Assembly (NCBI GenBank): GCA_030180135.1
Contig: CM058240.1
Coordinates: 75,945,581 to 76,009,580, forward strand
DNA length: 64,000 bases
Direction: 5' to 3'
Source: Orychophragmus violaceus
Lineage: Eukaryota > Streptophyta > Magnoliopsida > Brassicales > Brassicaceae
Position numbers and translations under genes: made by a program. This document shows, one piece after another, positions 11,790 to 24,800 of the stretch (positions are counted from its first letter, which is position 1; each line of letters starts with the position of its first letter). A model generated the notes under the pieces. The model saw only the letters and a program-made list of their open reading frames with translations, did no database searches and was not told where the DNA came from.

Positions 11790-12719
11790 AACGAATCAGA
11801 AGATGGCACCCTCGATTTTTCAAGCCTCTTATTCCAGACGAATGTAAAAATAGTGTGGTACGTAATCTGAATTCTTTCTCTCAATATGTTATTTTTTATA
11901 ATGAGTTTCTTCTTGGCAATCATAGTTTATTCTTTGTGTTGCAGTATATCCCGGAAAGGTTCTTTAAGAAGTATATACTTGGAAAAACCGATGTTACAGT
12001 CGGTAAACTCACATCTAATATTTCTTGACGAACGTTCCCTATCAAACAAGTTAGAGATAGGCTTACTTCAGGCTGGTGAAGGTTCTTTGAGGCACATAAA
12101 TTAAAGGAATATGACCTTCAAATTTTTGAGTACTGTGGAGGAGCCAATTTTCATATGGTACAACAGTTCGTTCCAGACTGTTGTGAGATCAAATATGAAA
12201 ATGTACCAACTGAGACTGGAGAAGCAAGCACAAGTAAGTGTTTGACATCTTATTTTCGGATGAGGCCAATTTGTTCAGTCTTTGTTATTTTTGACTAATA
12301 TTTTCCTGTTTTCTGGAGGAACCGAGGAGAAGTTTGTTACGTTAAACGTCACAAGTGACGACATCAAATGAAGCATAATTGTAAGTTGTTCCTTTGTACT
12401 TTGGTTTTAAAATATTGTTACATGATCATTATTTTGATTTTGCAGTATCTTCCTAAGTCATTTGTGGATGCAAACGATTTAGAGAAGGTTGCGGGCAAGA
12501 ACATATCGATGGTCAATGATGCGGGAGTGAAATGGTCTGTAGAGCTTGCATTCCATTCTGATACTGACCGGCGACGTATACGTTTGAGTGGCGGCTTAAG
12601 ATAATTTTTCGACAGCAAACAATGTTAACGCCAACCAGACAATCATGCTTCAACTTTTCTGGAAACACGCAGCTGCTCCTGTCCTTAAACTCTTATCCAC
12701 AAATCCTTACTCGGCCTAA
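11790..12719 (+). pseudogene. REM-type B3-domain transcription factor, broken
   Basis: Two B3-like blocks are seen. The first starts RWHPRFFKPLIPDEC, continues after an intron ending at about 11945 as YIPERFFKKYILGKTDVTV, and ends FEYCGGANFHMVQQF. The second reads YLPKSFVDANDLEKVAGKNI and then NVNANQTIMLQLFW, typical of the Arabidopsis REM (REPRODUCTIVE MERISTEM) B3 family of DNA-binding proteins. In-frame stops at 12026-12028 (TGA) and 12077-12079 (TGA), a TGA after DDIK near 12370, and a frameshift near 12600 show it is dead. The frame after the shift ends at a TAA at 12717-12719. REM genes form fast-evolving tandem clusters, so a decayed copy is unsurprising. Confidence 0.7.
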
Positions 12720-13659
12720 CTCTATAATCCTATGTTGAAATTCTATTCCGTTTTGTATGTTTGTTTTGGCAAAAACTTATGTTTAATGTTTTGCTCTGTT
12801 TTGTATGTTTGTACAATTGGTAGTAACTTTATTTTTGGTTTCTAATTATGTTCCATGTCAAGTTCTTAAATAACTATTGAATTTAAGGAATCTATTTTTT
12901 TATTTTGGTTTAAATTACTTTTTAAGTTTGTTTTTAATTGTTTAGATTTTTGAAACCAGAAATCGCCTATTAAAATAACATCGAGGAATTAAGCAAACAA
13001 TATACCATATAAAGAATAAACCTTATACATATTACAAGCCCGAGCAAAATTTCGTCTATAAAAGGGGAATGGTATATATTCATTTTTCCTTATTTAGTTT
13101 TTTTTATAATTAGATAAAAGTTAGGATTTAAACTAATAAGACTACCACAAGGAATGAATATACATTGACACAAAATAAAGAAAATTGAATATTATTTAGA
13201 ATCATAGAAAATATATCTTGAGTACTTATTAATACATTGTTTTCTTTTTTCTAGCTTTCCAAAACCGTGCATAAAAAAATACAAATAATAAATTTATATG
13301 TAACTATGGAACAATCATAACTACCATATTTTAAAGTTTGATAAAAATAAGAAAATATGCTATTTATGCAGAAATAAATTCAAAACATAACAACATATAA
13401 TATAAGCATAAGTCCAAAATATTAAATAGTAAATTAATACATAGCCCAATTGTGATTGCGAAAAACATTGGGCAATATTACAGACTCATTAAAGATAAGT
13501 TCAAAAGATCTTGCATATGATATGGTAGGAAACATAAAACTTGCAATAGAAAACTGTGATACTTGCATTCACCACTAATAAATCCTGGAAAAAAATTAAG
13601 AATTATTATTATTTGCTTTGTTAAAATTATAAAGAATTTTAAGATTAAATAAAGGTATA
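12720..13659. other. AT-rich spacer
   Basis: No gene, repeat family or RNA that I can recognise between the two pseudogenes. Confidence 0.4.
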
Positions 13660-14750
13660 TTTACCACTTTTTGTTTTTTCAATTCTTGGATCAAAGATCA
13701 CGTCTAATATATCACCAAAATCTTCAAGTATTGGTACTCCTAAATACATATTAAAAATCAACAGTATTTATGAACAACAAAAAAAACCAATAATTAAATT
13801 ATATGTTTCTTACTTGGAGAATTATTAACACGCCAAAACCTTAAACAAATTACAGATTTGTAATTTGCACTTGAGTTCCAAAGATCATTGAACTTCAGAG
13901 CAACTCTACCCTTTGCAACGCAATTGATGAATGTGTTGCTTCACAAAATTGGAAGAAATTAGATTTAAGTCATGTATCAATAAACGATTAGAAAATTTTA
14001 AAAAATTTTGCACCCGAAAGCTTACTCTTTTTCTTTGATCTGAAAATGAATTTTGTAATCTTTATATGTGGTGAGAGGTCCAACCCACATAATTGCACCT
14101 ATTACATCTAGAGAAAATAAAAACATAAAAAATTTATGAACTACATATTTTTATAATCATGCAATAAGCAGATTATCTACTTTAACTCAAAACATACCAA
14201 TGGTGTAGAGATGTTCAACTTGGCTTTCTTCCTCAAGATACATTTTCTTTTCAGCAAGGTGTTTCTGATGGTTCATATGATATGAATCACTTCGAAATTT
14301 TTGAGAGACTTTCAAGTTCCTTCTTCAAACTTGTCTTTGAAATTATCTAAAAACATTTGCGGTATGATAGCTTCGATTTTGTAACCCTTTAACAGAATTT
14401 TTTTTTTCAAATAAAGATAGAAGACCTTAACAAAATATTTATTATATAGATTACAAACTGAAAAGTATTATCTACATTTTTGGAAGACTTACATATTCAT
14501 CAGTTATGATGATGTGAATCTGAAGACCATCCGTGAAATCATTTGTGAACCATTTGCGGATGATCTTTCCTCGAATTTTCATCTCTGATTCAGTACCATC
14601 GAGTTGATACAAATCTATGAAATCACCTATTGTTTTTGTTTTTGTTTTTGTTTGAAGAGGGTTGTTCTTTAATAAATGATTTTTTTTTTCTTGATAAAGC
14701 AATACAACTCTTGAAAATGAATAAGAGATGGTCTTAACAGTTTCACTCAA
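13660..14750 (-). pseudogene. Second RPA70-like gene fragment, broken
   Basis: On the minus strand an ATG at 14750 opens a block containing IGDFIDLYQLDGTESEMKI and KIRGKIIRKWFTNDFTDGL. Downstream blocks read IPQMFLDNFKDKFEEG, YLEEESQVEHLYTIG with IGAIMWVGPLTTYKDYKI, then NCVAKGRVALKFNDLW and VICLRFWRVNNS. This order of OB-fold pieces fits DUF223/RPA70-like proteins. A TGA follows EEGT near 14320 and another lies in the next segment, and the C-terminal zinc-binding part is missing. It is inverted relative to the copy at 8131-10451 and differs from it, so it is not a simple recent duplicate. Confidence 0.55.
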
Positions 14751-17700
14751 CTATGTTTAGTTGTTTGGTGTAAAATTGAATGAGAAATATTTATTAGGTT
14801 AATATAACTTGGTAACTGTCGAGAAAAATAAGTAAAGAAAATGATTACAAAAATTGGAAATTTATTCAAAATTTAATGTGTAAGATTTTTAGGTTAAATG
14901 AATATTCGAATTTTAGATAAAGAAAAGTAAATAAAAGGATTATAGAAAATTTGTTCCAAAATCTAAACTAAACATAAATAATAAATAAAAATAGATATAT
15001 GAATACCGTGATTCTTGTGATACATTGACATATACCTAATATTATGGTGAATTTATAAATAAAAGCCTATGGAGTTAAGTAAAAAATCAATTTAAAACCA
15101 AAAAAATTATTTTGATTGAACTTTGTTAATCTCCATGCAAAGTAATAATATTAGTAGGTATATGTCAACTCAAGATGTAAATCATGATATTTATTACGTG
15201 AACCAATAATAATATTTTAATTATTAAAAATTACAAAATCAAATTTATTTCAGTAATAAAACAAGTGGTTAACTTGCATGCAAAAATGATGAATGTAGGT
15301 ATATGTCAACTCAAGATTTAAATAATGATTTTTATCTAATTAATATAAATAGTTTTTTACGATAAATAAAATCAAAGTAGTAATTTTGAAATATTTGTTT
15401 TCTTAACAATAGTAGTTGTATCTATAAGAAATGTCAAATTTGATTTTGAAAAGTAGTTATTATAGTTTAGATTTGGTATAATTATTGACATATTTAGAAT
15501 ATTATGAATCATCAATAGTTTATTTGGTTTAGATTTCGGAAAATATATTTATATTTATATTGGTTGAGATAATTCAGGATATTATTTGATTTATTTGAAT
15601 TTATGGGTATATGTACTATATGAATTCTAAATTGGTATAATAGTATAGATTTTAATTGGATTTTTATATATATGTAAATAAAAATATTAGATAGGTATTT
15701 TAATATTTAAGCAAAGACAACTTAAATTTTTACAAACAACAACAAATTTAGTCCAGTTAAAAATGCTCATTATACATAAATATGTTCAAACAATCTTTAA
15801 TACCCGCTATTAAATAGTTGTCAATCATCGATATGTGAAAATAATCATTTAAAAACAAATTAAACAAAATCAAATGTTGTCTAAAACTCAAGTTTAAACA
15901 AACACAAAATATCTGTTTAACAACTAAAATTTAAACACACAAATAATTAGTTAACTACCATATATGAATACTAAAAATCGTATATCAACATAAATTTTAT
16001 AAATCAAACAATTCTACAATGTGAATCAAAATAAAAAAAAACATCTGCACGCTCAGTGCCGGTCAGATTCTAATTTTTACCCAAACCACGTGTCACAATA
16101 AGTCACATGTCATTAAGACCACATATTATGGGACAAAAATTTAGTTGCTCAAATCCTATGTTTTGATTATTTAAATTTTCGATAATAAGTATACATGTTT
16201 ATATATATAAGCGGCCATAATTTCTCATTTTGGTCACCATTTTTGTTGAACTGGCATTGAACGTCTATGTTCATTAACAATTTTGTCCAAATGGGTTGTC
16301 CATAGTAACTAATGGACCATCTTTTGACATATATCAATATATGAAATGATAAATGCATCATATATAATTTTCTCATATCTAATGTTATTTTCTCACAGAT
16401 ATACAACTTCGATAAAATAAACCCAAGTCAAGAAAATGAGATTCAGTCACCCATACAAAATTAACAATGAGAGATTTAGAGTTGGAAAACAAAAATCAGA
16501 AATTCACCTATTGAATCGTACACTTCTCAAATCGAAACCATATGAACCTTGACCTCAAATCGAAATAGTATGAACCCTAATCACAAGATCAAGACAAGTA
16601 GACCCTTAAGCATTCAAAAATAAAACCCAAACCCTAATCTCAAATTTTTTAAAAAAATATAAAATTGAAATCCTAATCTCAAAAATCAAGAAGTCGATAG
16701 ATTGGAGAAAAATATCATGAGTGGTGTCAGGTTGGAGTCAAAGTCAAAGATTCGTCGATTCAAAGAATTTGAGAGGTTTGGTCGAAAGATTCAAAAATGA
16801 ATGTAAAAGAGAGATTCAATATGAGAACGAGGAGTGCAAAAGATGTGTGAAAGAGAGAAGTCCCGAGACTTAGAGAGTTAGATACGAGAAATAGAAAAAA
16901 TCTAAATTGATTTTGACCTAAAAATTAAATATTTTGGATTGTGCATGTCCAAATGTGCTTGGCTAATTTTGCATGTGGATAATATTAATCTTGGCCCATT
17001 GTGTCCGTTTAAAATATGGGTATGTCCATGATCGGTCTACAATACATAGGACATGGAAGTTCATAGACAGTCCGCCCATTTTGACAGTTATATTTAATAT
17101 GGGTATTCGATATATCAATCCCTTTCTCTCGTTACTATGTAGTAATCCAAAATCGGTGATAGTCGGATTCTTTCTCCTTTCCTTTACCTCTCAACTGATC
17201 GATTTCTTGTTATTCTCGATATGTTTTTGTTCAGGTGTATTCAATTTAAGTTGTTTTATCGATAATAACGCATCCGAGAGAAAATATGATATCTTGTTGG
17301 ATTATGAAGCCGAAATTTGATGGTTTGAAAGATAGAGTGTTTCAGTTGCTTCATGTCATTTCAATTTAAAAGGCCTTTTACTCATTTCTAACGGAGTAAT
17401 TGCAATAAGTATGCACAAAGGTTGCGGAAATTAGTTCTCTATCTTGCAAACTATTCATTAGTATTATTCATTAATTAAAAATCCTTAAGATATCACACAC
17501 TTATAATTTTTTTTTGTTTCTCTTTTCTATATATCAGAAGAAGAATGGAGATGATGATGACGAGAAGGGTAAGATCCAGCGGCGGAAGAGTGGTGCTCGC
17601 AGAGGTTGATCTTTTAGGGACGTATACGGTACCCAAACATCGTCCGGCTCATGAGATGTTGTTCGAATCGGGTGTACGATGCTTTTACACGAATAAATGT

Positions 17701-18371
17701 TCCGTGGAAGCTTAGGAGTGGCGAAACGACAAACATGGCGACGGAGTGATAACATGTTTAGCATGATAAATTATTTGATTGTGATACGCTAACTGAATTA
17801 ACACGACAATATTATATCTTTTGTCACGATAACTAGTTTACCATGATATTTTTCGATGATATGTTAACTTGTTTAAACGTTAATTCTATGACAACAATGT
17901 AGAAAATTATGATTAGCATATTAATTATTACGTAATATTGTTAGCATGTTACAATTATATGCTATTTTTATTAGCGTATTATAATTGTCTGGTATTGTTA
18001 TTAGTATGAACAATAATGAATAATGTTTATTGTTTTGTATGAACAATACCACAATAATTAATATGTTTAGTGGCATTCTTGTAATTAATGCAAAATTGAA
18101 ACGATAATTGTGAGATAAATTGTTTTCCTCAATTGTGAGATATCTTTATTACTGTTCTAATTTCAAAATTAACTTAGTAGAAACCTAATAATTGAACTGT
18201 TCATGTATATTAAGTTCAATCACTCTTTCTAATATTACTTATGTTTTTAATGTTTTTTTATTGTTTTAATTTAAATTATTTGGTTTTCTTCTTTTTGACT
18301 TTATTTTCGAAGAGGTTTTGTTGTTTGTGGATCTTATTGTTGGAAATGTTTTATCGTTCTGATGTTTTAAT
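14751..18371. other. Long AT-rich intergenic region
   Basis: No convincing gene. A short inverted and direct repeat lies at 15025-15329 (separate entry). An ORF of 56 codons at 17545-17715 has no recognisable similarity. 17760-18060 is rich in loosely repeated TTAGCATGTTA-like words. Confidence 0.4.
15025..15329. repeat. Small inverted plus direct repeat
   Basis: TTGACATATACCT-AATATTA at 15025-15044 is inverted at 15146-15168 (with 3 extra bases), enclosing about 100 AT-rich bases. The right arm and flank (TAGGTATATGTCAACTCAAGAT, 15155 onward) recur directly at 15296-15329. This could be a decayed foldback or MITE. No target duplication was recognised. Confidence 0.3.
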
Positions 18372-18386
18372 AAAATTCCATGATGA

Positions 18387-18608
18387 GCGGCTGAGGTAGT
18401 CCAAGTGGCTTAGGATCTGTGGTGGCAAACACCATCCGGGTTCGACTCCAGGCAGAAATAAAAATGCCTTTTCTGCTCACAACGCGGACACTGGGCCTAA
18501 GGTCCAGGGAAAACCCTCCCAGGTGAAGCTGGCCTGCGGTCTAACTGGATCCAGGGAGATTAGTCTGGACCTCGGTCTGGGATCCTCCCTGAATTATCAA
18601 AAAAAAAA
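18387..18608 (+). mobile_element. tRNA-derived SINE with perfect 15-bp target duplication
   Basis: The element has a pol III A box (TAGTCCAAGTGG, 18397-18408), a B box (GGTTCGACTCC, 18439-18449), a GC-rich non-coding body and a poly-A tail. It is flanked by AAAATTCCATGATGA at 18372-18386 and 18609-18623, a perfect direct duplication made by LINE-type reverse transcription. About 222 bp is normal for plant SINEs. It should be structurally complete. The family was not identified. Confidence 0.85.
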
Positions 18609-18644
18609 AAAATTCCATGATGATGAAAATATGGGTTTTTATCA

Positions 18645-18780
18645 ATATGGGTCCTCTATTGTGTTTTTTCCTGAGAAGACTGACTTTTTAATAATATGGG
18701 TCCTCTACTCTGTGTTTTATTCTTTGCGAAGACTTGACTTTTTATTAATATATGGTCCTCAATTTTGTGTTTTTGGCTCC
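18645..18780 (+). repeat. Degenerate tandem repeat, three units
   Basis: Units beginning ATATGG(G)TCCTC start at about 18645, 18694 and 18750 and share TGTGTTTT and GAAGACT(T)GACTTTTTA segments. Unit length is about 49-56 bp. It lies directly after the SINE. No coding meaning. Confidence 0.55.
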
Positions 18781-18972
18781 TTTAATGGAAATAAATCGAT
18801 GAACGTTACTACTTAAATCACGTGGCTTTGAATTTTTTGAACTTGCTCTAACGAATTTTTTCACTTTTTATTTTTATGTAAGATCTTAGCAAAGGAAACA
18901 CAGGTGTTAACTACTAATTTTGAAACAGTATCTGATTTCTAATTTCCAAACCCTTTATAATAATAATTGATT

Positions 18973-19347
18973 GTCGAAGTCCTTTGCCCCAATGGTTAAG
19001 GGTTTAAAGACTTCTACACCAAGTCTGAGGTTCGATTCCCACAAAATGGTAGTTTAGCCAGATTGATGAATGCAAGCTTGTATGAGGTTCCTAATTACAA
19101 GTAAAACCAACCGTCGTGGTCTGATGTGTTGCAGGAGAGCTGTCCATCGTAGGTGTTGTACATGTAAAGCCTTTCGTCGTAGATCTGAGTGTTGCTTGGG
19201 GGAGCTGAACCATGGAGTTGTTCATCATAATCGTAGGTGCTGCAGGTAGTTGATTTCATTTGATCGAAAGATTCTTAGTGTTAGAATTAGATCAAATATC
19301 AATCATCATTGTAATAGTCTTCCAGACGATTAAAATAAAAAAATAAC
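18973..19347 (+). mobile_element. Second tRNA-derived SINE
   Basis: It has a B box GGTTCGATTCC (19029-19039), an A-box-like TTGCCCCAATGG about 40 bp before it, and an A-rich end. AATTGATT at 18965-18972 is repeated at 19348-19355 as a probable target duplication. It differs from the SINE at 18387, so it is another family. The long body (about 375 bp) and weak A box lower confidence. Confidence 0.6.
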
Positions 19348-19355
19348 AATTGATT

Positions 19356-19789
19356 ATACTATCATATCAATTTTGCAGAAAACTACATAAAATATGTGGA
19401 GAGAAAAAACAAATTATAGTTTGCAGAAACTACATAGACAATGACTAATTGAGTAAACTAAAAGAGATTGAGAACATAATATTTCAAACTAAAATATTTA
19501 AAGGCAATAACAAAAATACTGAAAAACGTATATTAACTTAAGAGTTCGAAATAGATAATAGATTTATCTACTATGGAACTAAGGTTGAGTACAATAAATG
19601 AGGATGATCCATTTCTTTCAGGGGAAAATATATTTATATCAAATTAATTAAGTTTATTTCATATATTCTCTCTAATATGATAATGTTAAATCTGGATTTG
19701 GATTTTTCTTCATTTCGGAGACTTGTCTTTTTTTTTTTGATTAAGTATGTTAATTTACTTAATCATACTTTTCTTTTTTTGGTGCAGTT
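19356..19789. other. AT-rich spacer
   Basis: Nothing recognisable between the second SINE and the first retrotransposon boundary. Confidence 0.4.
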
Positions 19790-19903
19790 AGGCATGGGCC
19801 ATTGGCGCAGTGGGCCGATCTTCCTTGTTACCGGGCTTGAGTCGTCAGGCCGATCTGACTGTAGGGCCGAGCTATAGGAAGGGTGCTAAACCCACTTCCA
19901 ACA
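19790..19903 (-). repeat. Truncated 3' LTR of the minus-strand Tat element
   Basis: Read on the minus strand, CAAACTGGGGGTTTAC precedes TGTTGGAAGTGGGTTTAGCA, closely like the polypurine tract and LTR start at 2014-2050. Only about 110 bp of LTR is recognisable before unrelated sequence on the left. Confidence 0.5.
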
Positions 19904-20049
19904 GTAAACCCCCAGTTTGGCGAGTTGAGCGAAGCTTAGTTCAGCAAATTTTGAGAGTCACTCGTTGCTCGGTGCTTCAGTTAGGTCGGTATGGATTGAT
20001 CTCTTCGTGGGTCGGCATTGGTCTTTTCCCATTAATGCTATGACCATTT

Positions 20050-20731
20050 TGTTGGGAATGTCCTGAAATCTATTGTACTTACTCTGAGAGAAAGTCGTAT
20101 TGTCGAGATGAGACAATCATATGACACTAGGCAGTCATAACGCTTTGCTAGAAGCCACTTATGATCAATGGGTTAAGAACTGATTGCTAGTGTTATATGA
20201 TCCTAAAGGGTCACACACCTAAGCAAACTGGACATTGTATATGAGGTTGATCATTAATGTAATGATCGGGTGAATGCATATTTGATATGCATTCAATACC
20301 AAGTTTCTGGGCAGTGTCGATCGACGCACTAAGTGTGTCGGTCGACACAGATCGGCAGTGTCGACCGACACACTCTTTGTAATCGTTGGTTAATTCCGTT
20401 GTGGTTTAAGTCGACATATATAAGATATATGGTCGACCTAAACTCGAGTTTAACCTAATTCACAGCCATTAGAACTAGAAAAGAAACCTCTCAAGAGATT
20501 AGATCTCCATAGGCACTAGCATCCCTCCAGTTCAGTTTGTGTGCGTGTGGATACCAGTAGAGGCACAATGTTTGAGGTGCTTCGTGATCTCGATTATCTG
20601 CAAATCTTCCGCTGCTAATTACCAGGTAAATCTGAGATCTGATAGATTCAATTATATGAACCTTAGATCCTAGGCTTGGAATTTATACCTAGGGTTGCTA
20701 ATCCTGATTAGAACTGCTAGAAATTCCTTCA
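20050..20731 (+). repeat. Copia 5' LTR (682 bp) with three palindrome sites
   Basis: It starts TGTTGGG and ends CTTCA, directly before the primer-binding site. Palindromes with cores at 20318, 20339 and 20362 lie near its middle. The third (TGTCGACCGACA) and its right flank (20359-20379) are the exact reverse complement of 26947-26967 minus strand-equivalent sequence in the 3' LTR array, and 63 bp are missing here, so this LTR suffered an inversion plus deletion at the array. Confidence 0.9.
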
Positions 20732-20732
20732 G

Positions 20733-20744
20733 TGGTATCAGAGC
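20733..20744 (+). other. Copia primer-binding site (initiator Met-tRNA)
   Basis: TGGTATCAGAGC, complementary to the 3' end of plant initiator methionine tRNA, begins one base after the LTR end. It primes minus-strand DNA synthesis. Confidence 0.9.
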
Positions 20745-20893
20745 CTTAGGGTTCTATTGAATCTGTAGCATGTTGATTAGATTGGTTGAATCTGGATCTC
20801 TGTATAGTTGATACAAACATGTTAAAATTCGTTTTCATGAAAAATCTAGTTTTAGGTTTTTGGCTTGAAAATCGATTAGGGTTTATCGCCCTG

Positions 20894-21242
20894 TGTCGAT
20901 CGACACCAATCCGGTATCGGTCGACACAGAAGGATAACCCGAATAAAATTTGTTTCGCCTAGTGTCGATCGACACAAGAGTTGTGTCGGTCGACACAAAC
21001 CTCGCGAGATTGATGAATCGGTTCAATTGGATTGGACCGGTTATCGAGCTTGGTTAATAATGGTTGAACACTGTGAATGGTTTAATTGCGATTGGTATGA
21101 TTATGTTGGTATCGACCGATGCTAGTGTAGCATCGATCGACACTGACCGGTATTCAAAACCGGATCAATTGGATTGATCGGTTATCGCGGATTGTTTTGG
21201 TTATTCTGCATCGATCGACACTAAAGTAGTGTCGGTCGACAT
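20894..21242 (+). repeat. Paired palindrome array in the Copia leader
   Basis: Eight sites form four pairs with cores at 20897/20918, 20966/20987, 21113/21134 and 21212/21233, each pair exactly 21 bp core to core. Forms are TGTCGATCGACA, TGTCGGTCGACA, TATCGGTCGACA and GCATCGATCGACAC. The array lies between the primer-binding site and gag, outside coding sequence. It could bind a dimeric protein to the DNA or form RNA hairpins in the leader. Confidence 0.85.
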
Positions 21243-21838
21243 CAGATTCGATGGTTTAGGTTATGGAACCTGAAATCACAGAACCAAAGCAAGATAAATC
21301 AATTAATTAGAAGAATTAAAACATAATAAAACTGAATGTTTTAAATAGTTCCGTTCCTCAACCAAATATCAAGTGATACTTGATGTCTTTCCAATCTTGT
21401 CAACTGTCAAGACTCATTTCATTGTGCGATAGACTTGCAGTGCGAGATGTCCACAATTACATGAGTAAGACAGAGGTAATCGTGTTGACGGATTAGCAGT
21501 GCAAGACATCGACAATTACATGACTTAAGAGATTGGTTTACTCGACTGGGCCATCAAAATCGTTTTGGGCTCAGAGACATCAGGTGGATTGGACATAAGA
21601 TGTCAATCCACAACCAAGAGTTATATTGGATATAACTAGCAGAGTTGTTGCTTACCTAGATAGCTAAAATTTGGGTGATAGCCAGTGGCTCACTCAAATT
21701 TAGTGAAGTATGGGTCTTGGATCATTATATTCATCTGAGGAAACATTGTTTGAATATAATGCGAGTTTTCTTAAAAGTTAAGACTTCTCATTTCTTGAAC
21801 ATCATAACTAAACCTTTTTCCTTTCTTTGTTCTCAGCT

Positions 21839-24800
21839 ATGACTAACACTCATAACAACTCTTTCTCCCTGCGATCCGTCCTTGAGAAGGACAAATGGAT
21901 CGAATTTTCTCGAATGGTATCGGAACTTGAGAATTGTTCTCAAGCAGGAGAAAAGGGACTATGTCCTGGAAACTGTTCTCCCTGAAAAACCGAGAGCCAA
22001 TGCTCCACATGCAGAAAGGAGTGCTTGGGATAAGCACTCTAATGATGTGGTCGATGTGAATTGTCTCATGTTGGTGACTCAGATTTGCAAAAGCAATACG
22101 AGAAAGTGGAGTCGCCAGTGGAGATGATCACTAGCCTGAAAAGTATGTTTCAGGAGCAAGCGCGAACTGAGAGATACCAGACGGTTAAATCTCTCATTGA
22201 GTGCAAGCTACCAAAGGACGGTCCAGTCAGTCCTCATGTCATTAAGATGATGGGTTATATTGATAACCTGGGGAAGCTGGATTGTCCCATTAGCCAAGAG
22301 TTGGCTACTGACATCATTCTGCAGTCACTCCCGTCAAGTTATGATCAGTTTGTTATGAACTATAACATGAACAACTTGACGAAGACGTTGACTGAACTGC
22401 ATGGCAGCTCAAGACAGCTGAGCCTAATATCAAGAAGGGCACTCCAAATGTACTTATGGTACAAGGAGGTAAGAAGTTTAAGAAACTTGGCAAAGGTAAG
22501 GGAAAGGGCAAGGCCGTCCAGGTTGAGAACCAGGACGCGCCTGCGCCAGCCCCTAAGCCCAAGCCTGGCCCATCTGTGACTGATAAGTGCCATTACTGTA
22601 AAGAACCTGGACATTGGAAGAGAAACTGCAACAAATTCTTGGTAGAGAAGAAGAAGAAGAAGACTTTCGAGACTTCATCTTCAGGTATTTATGTTATAGA
22701 AGTAAATGTTACTACTTCTGGTTCTACTTCTTGGGTATTGGATACCGGCTGTGGTGCTCATATTTGTACAAATATGCAGGGCCTAAGCAACAGTAGGACG
22801 TTGGAAAAGGGACAAGTGGACCTACGCGTGGGGAATGGAGCAAGAGTTGCTGCATTAGCCGTAGGAACATATAACTTGTCTTTACCTTCTGGTTTGGTTT
22901 TAAAGCTTAATAATTGCTACTATGTACCTGCGATAAGCAGAAATATTATTTCTATTCCTGTTTTGGATGTGGAAGGATATCAGTTTTCAATTAAGAATAA
23001 ATGTTGTTCTTTTGATTACAATGATATATTTTATGGTAGCAGCCCATTAGAGAATGGGCTTTATGTTTTAAACCAAAGCACACCAATCTATAACATTAAC
23101 ACCAAGAGATTCAAATCAAATGACACGAATCAGACTTTTCTTTGGCATTGTTGTTTGGGCCACATAAACGAGAAACGGATCCAAAAGCTCCATAGTGATG
23201 GGCTTCTGGGCTCATTTGATTATGAATCATGTGAGAAATGTGAATCTTGTTTACTGGGAAAAATGACCAAGGCCCCTTTCAAAAAACAAAATGAAAGGGC
23301 CAGTGACCTATTGGGCCTTATACATACAGATGTGTGCGGTCCAATGAGCACAAGTGCCAGAGGAAATTTTCGATACTTCATTACCTTCACTGATGATTTC
23401 AGCAGGTATGGCTATGTCTATTTAATGAGACACAAGTCGGAATCTTTTGAAAGGTTCAAAGAGTTCCAAAATGAAGTACATAATCAACTTGGCAAAAGTA
23501 TTAAAGCTCTTCGATCAGATCGTGGAGGAGAATACTTAAGCCAATAATTCAGTGATCATTTGAGAGATTGTGGAATTGTTTCGCAACTCACTCCTCCTGG
23601 AACACCACAATGGAATGGGGTGTCCGAAAGGAGGAATCGAACTTTATTAGATATGGTTCGATCAATGATGAGTCTCTCAACTCTTCCATTATCCTTTTGG
23701 GGATACGCTCTAGAAACGTCTGCGTTTACACTTAATAGGGTTCCGTCAAAATCAGTTGCAAAGACACCACATGAGATGTGGACTGGAAATGTTCTGAGTT
23801 TGTCTTTCTTGAAGATTTGGGGTTGTGAAGCTTATGTTAAGCGATTAATTACAGATAAGCTCGAACCCAAATCTGATAAGTGCTACTTCGTTGGTTATCC
23901 TAAGGAAACCAAGGCATACTGCTTTTACAACCAATCCGAGAACAAAGTGTTTGTTGCTCGGAACTGTGTTTTTCTTGAGAGAGAGTTTCTTTCCAAGAGA
24001 AACAGTGGGAGTAAAGTACAACTCGAAGAAGTTCGAGAACCGCAGGAAAATGCTCAACCCGTTGAGGAAGAGCAACAGTTGGATCTACAAAGAGTTGTAG
24101 AAACCACGCCTGTGGAGCCTGAAATTCGCAGATCCGAAAGGATCCGTCACGAACCCAAGAGATATGGATTTCTCGTAACCAATTGTCATGATTTATTGAT
24201 CATTGACAGTGACGAGCCCGCGAATTTTGAAGAAGCAATGATGAGCCCTGACTCCGAAAAGTGGCTAAAAGCCGCTGAATCCGAAATGGGATCCATGTCA
24301 CAGAACCAAGTATGGACTTTGGTTGATTTACCCGATGGTGCAAGACCCATTGAGTGTAAATGGATTTTCAAGAAGAAAATTGATGTGGATGGAAATATTC
24401 AGATATATAAAGCAAGGCTGGTGGCAAAAGGTTTCAAACAAATTCATGGTATTGACTATGAAGAAACCTATTCCCCTGTCGCCATGCTTAAATCCATTCG
24501 GATTCTCCTAGCAACAGCCGCTCATTATGATTATGAGATTTGGTAGATGGACGTGAAAACAGCTTTCCTTAATGGAATTCTGGAAGAGGATGTGTACATG
24601 ACACAGCCCGAAGGTTTCATCGATCCTAATGCTGCTAGGAAAGTATGCAAGCTTCATCGATCCATTTATGGACTGAAGCAAGCATCTCGGAGTTGGAATC
24701 TTCGTTTTGATGAAGCAGTCAAAAAGTTTGACTTCATCAGAAACGAAGAGGAACCACGTGTTTACAAGAAACGAAGAGGAACCACGTGCATTTCTCGTAT

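Noticed and set aside
16167..17100. Possible long terminal inverted repeats with ATGGG..GTCCAT words at 16.2-16.3 and 17.0-17.1 kb
   Set aside because: The match is short and patchy and I found no target duplication.
17545..17715. 56-codon ORF preceded by a purine-rich leader
   Set aside because: No recognisable domain, no supporting splice or promoter signals; could be chance.
18439..19039. tRNA genes suggested by pol III B boxes at 18439 and 19029
   Set aside because: No cloverleaf can be formed; poly-A or A-rich tails and target duplications show they are SINEs.
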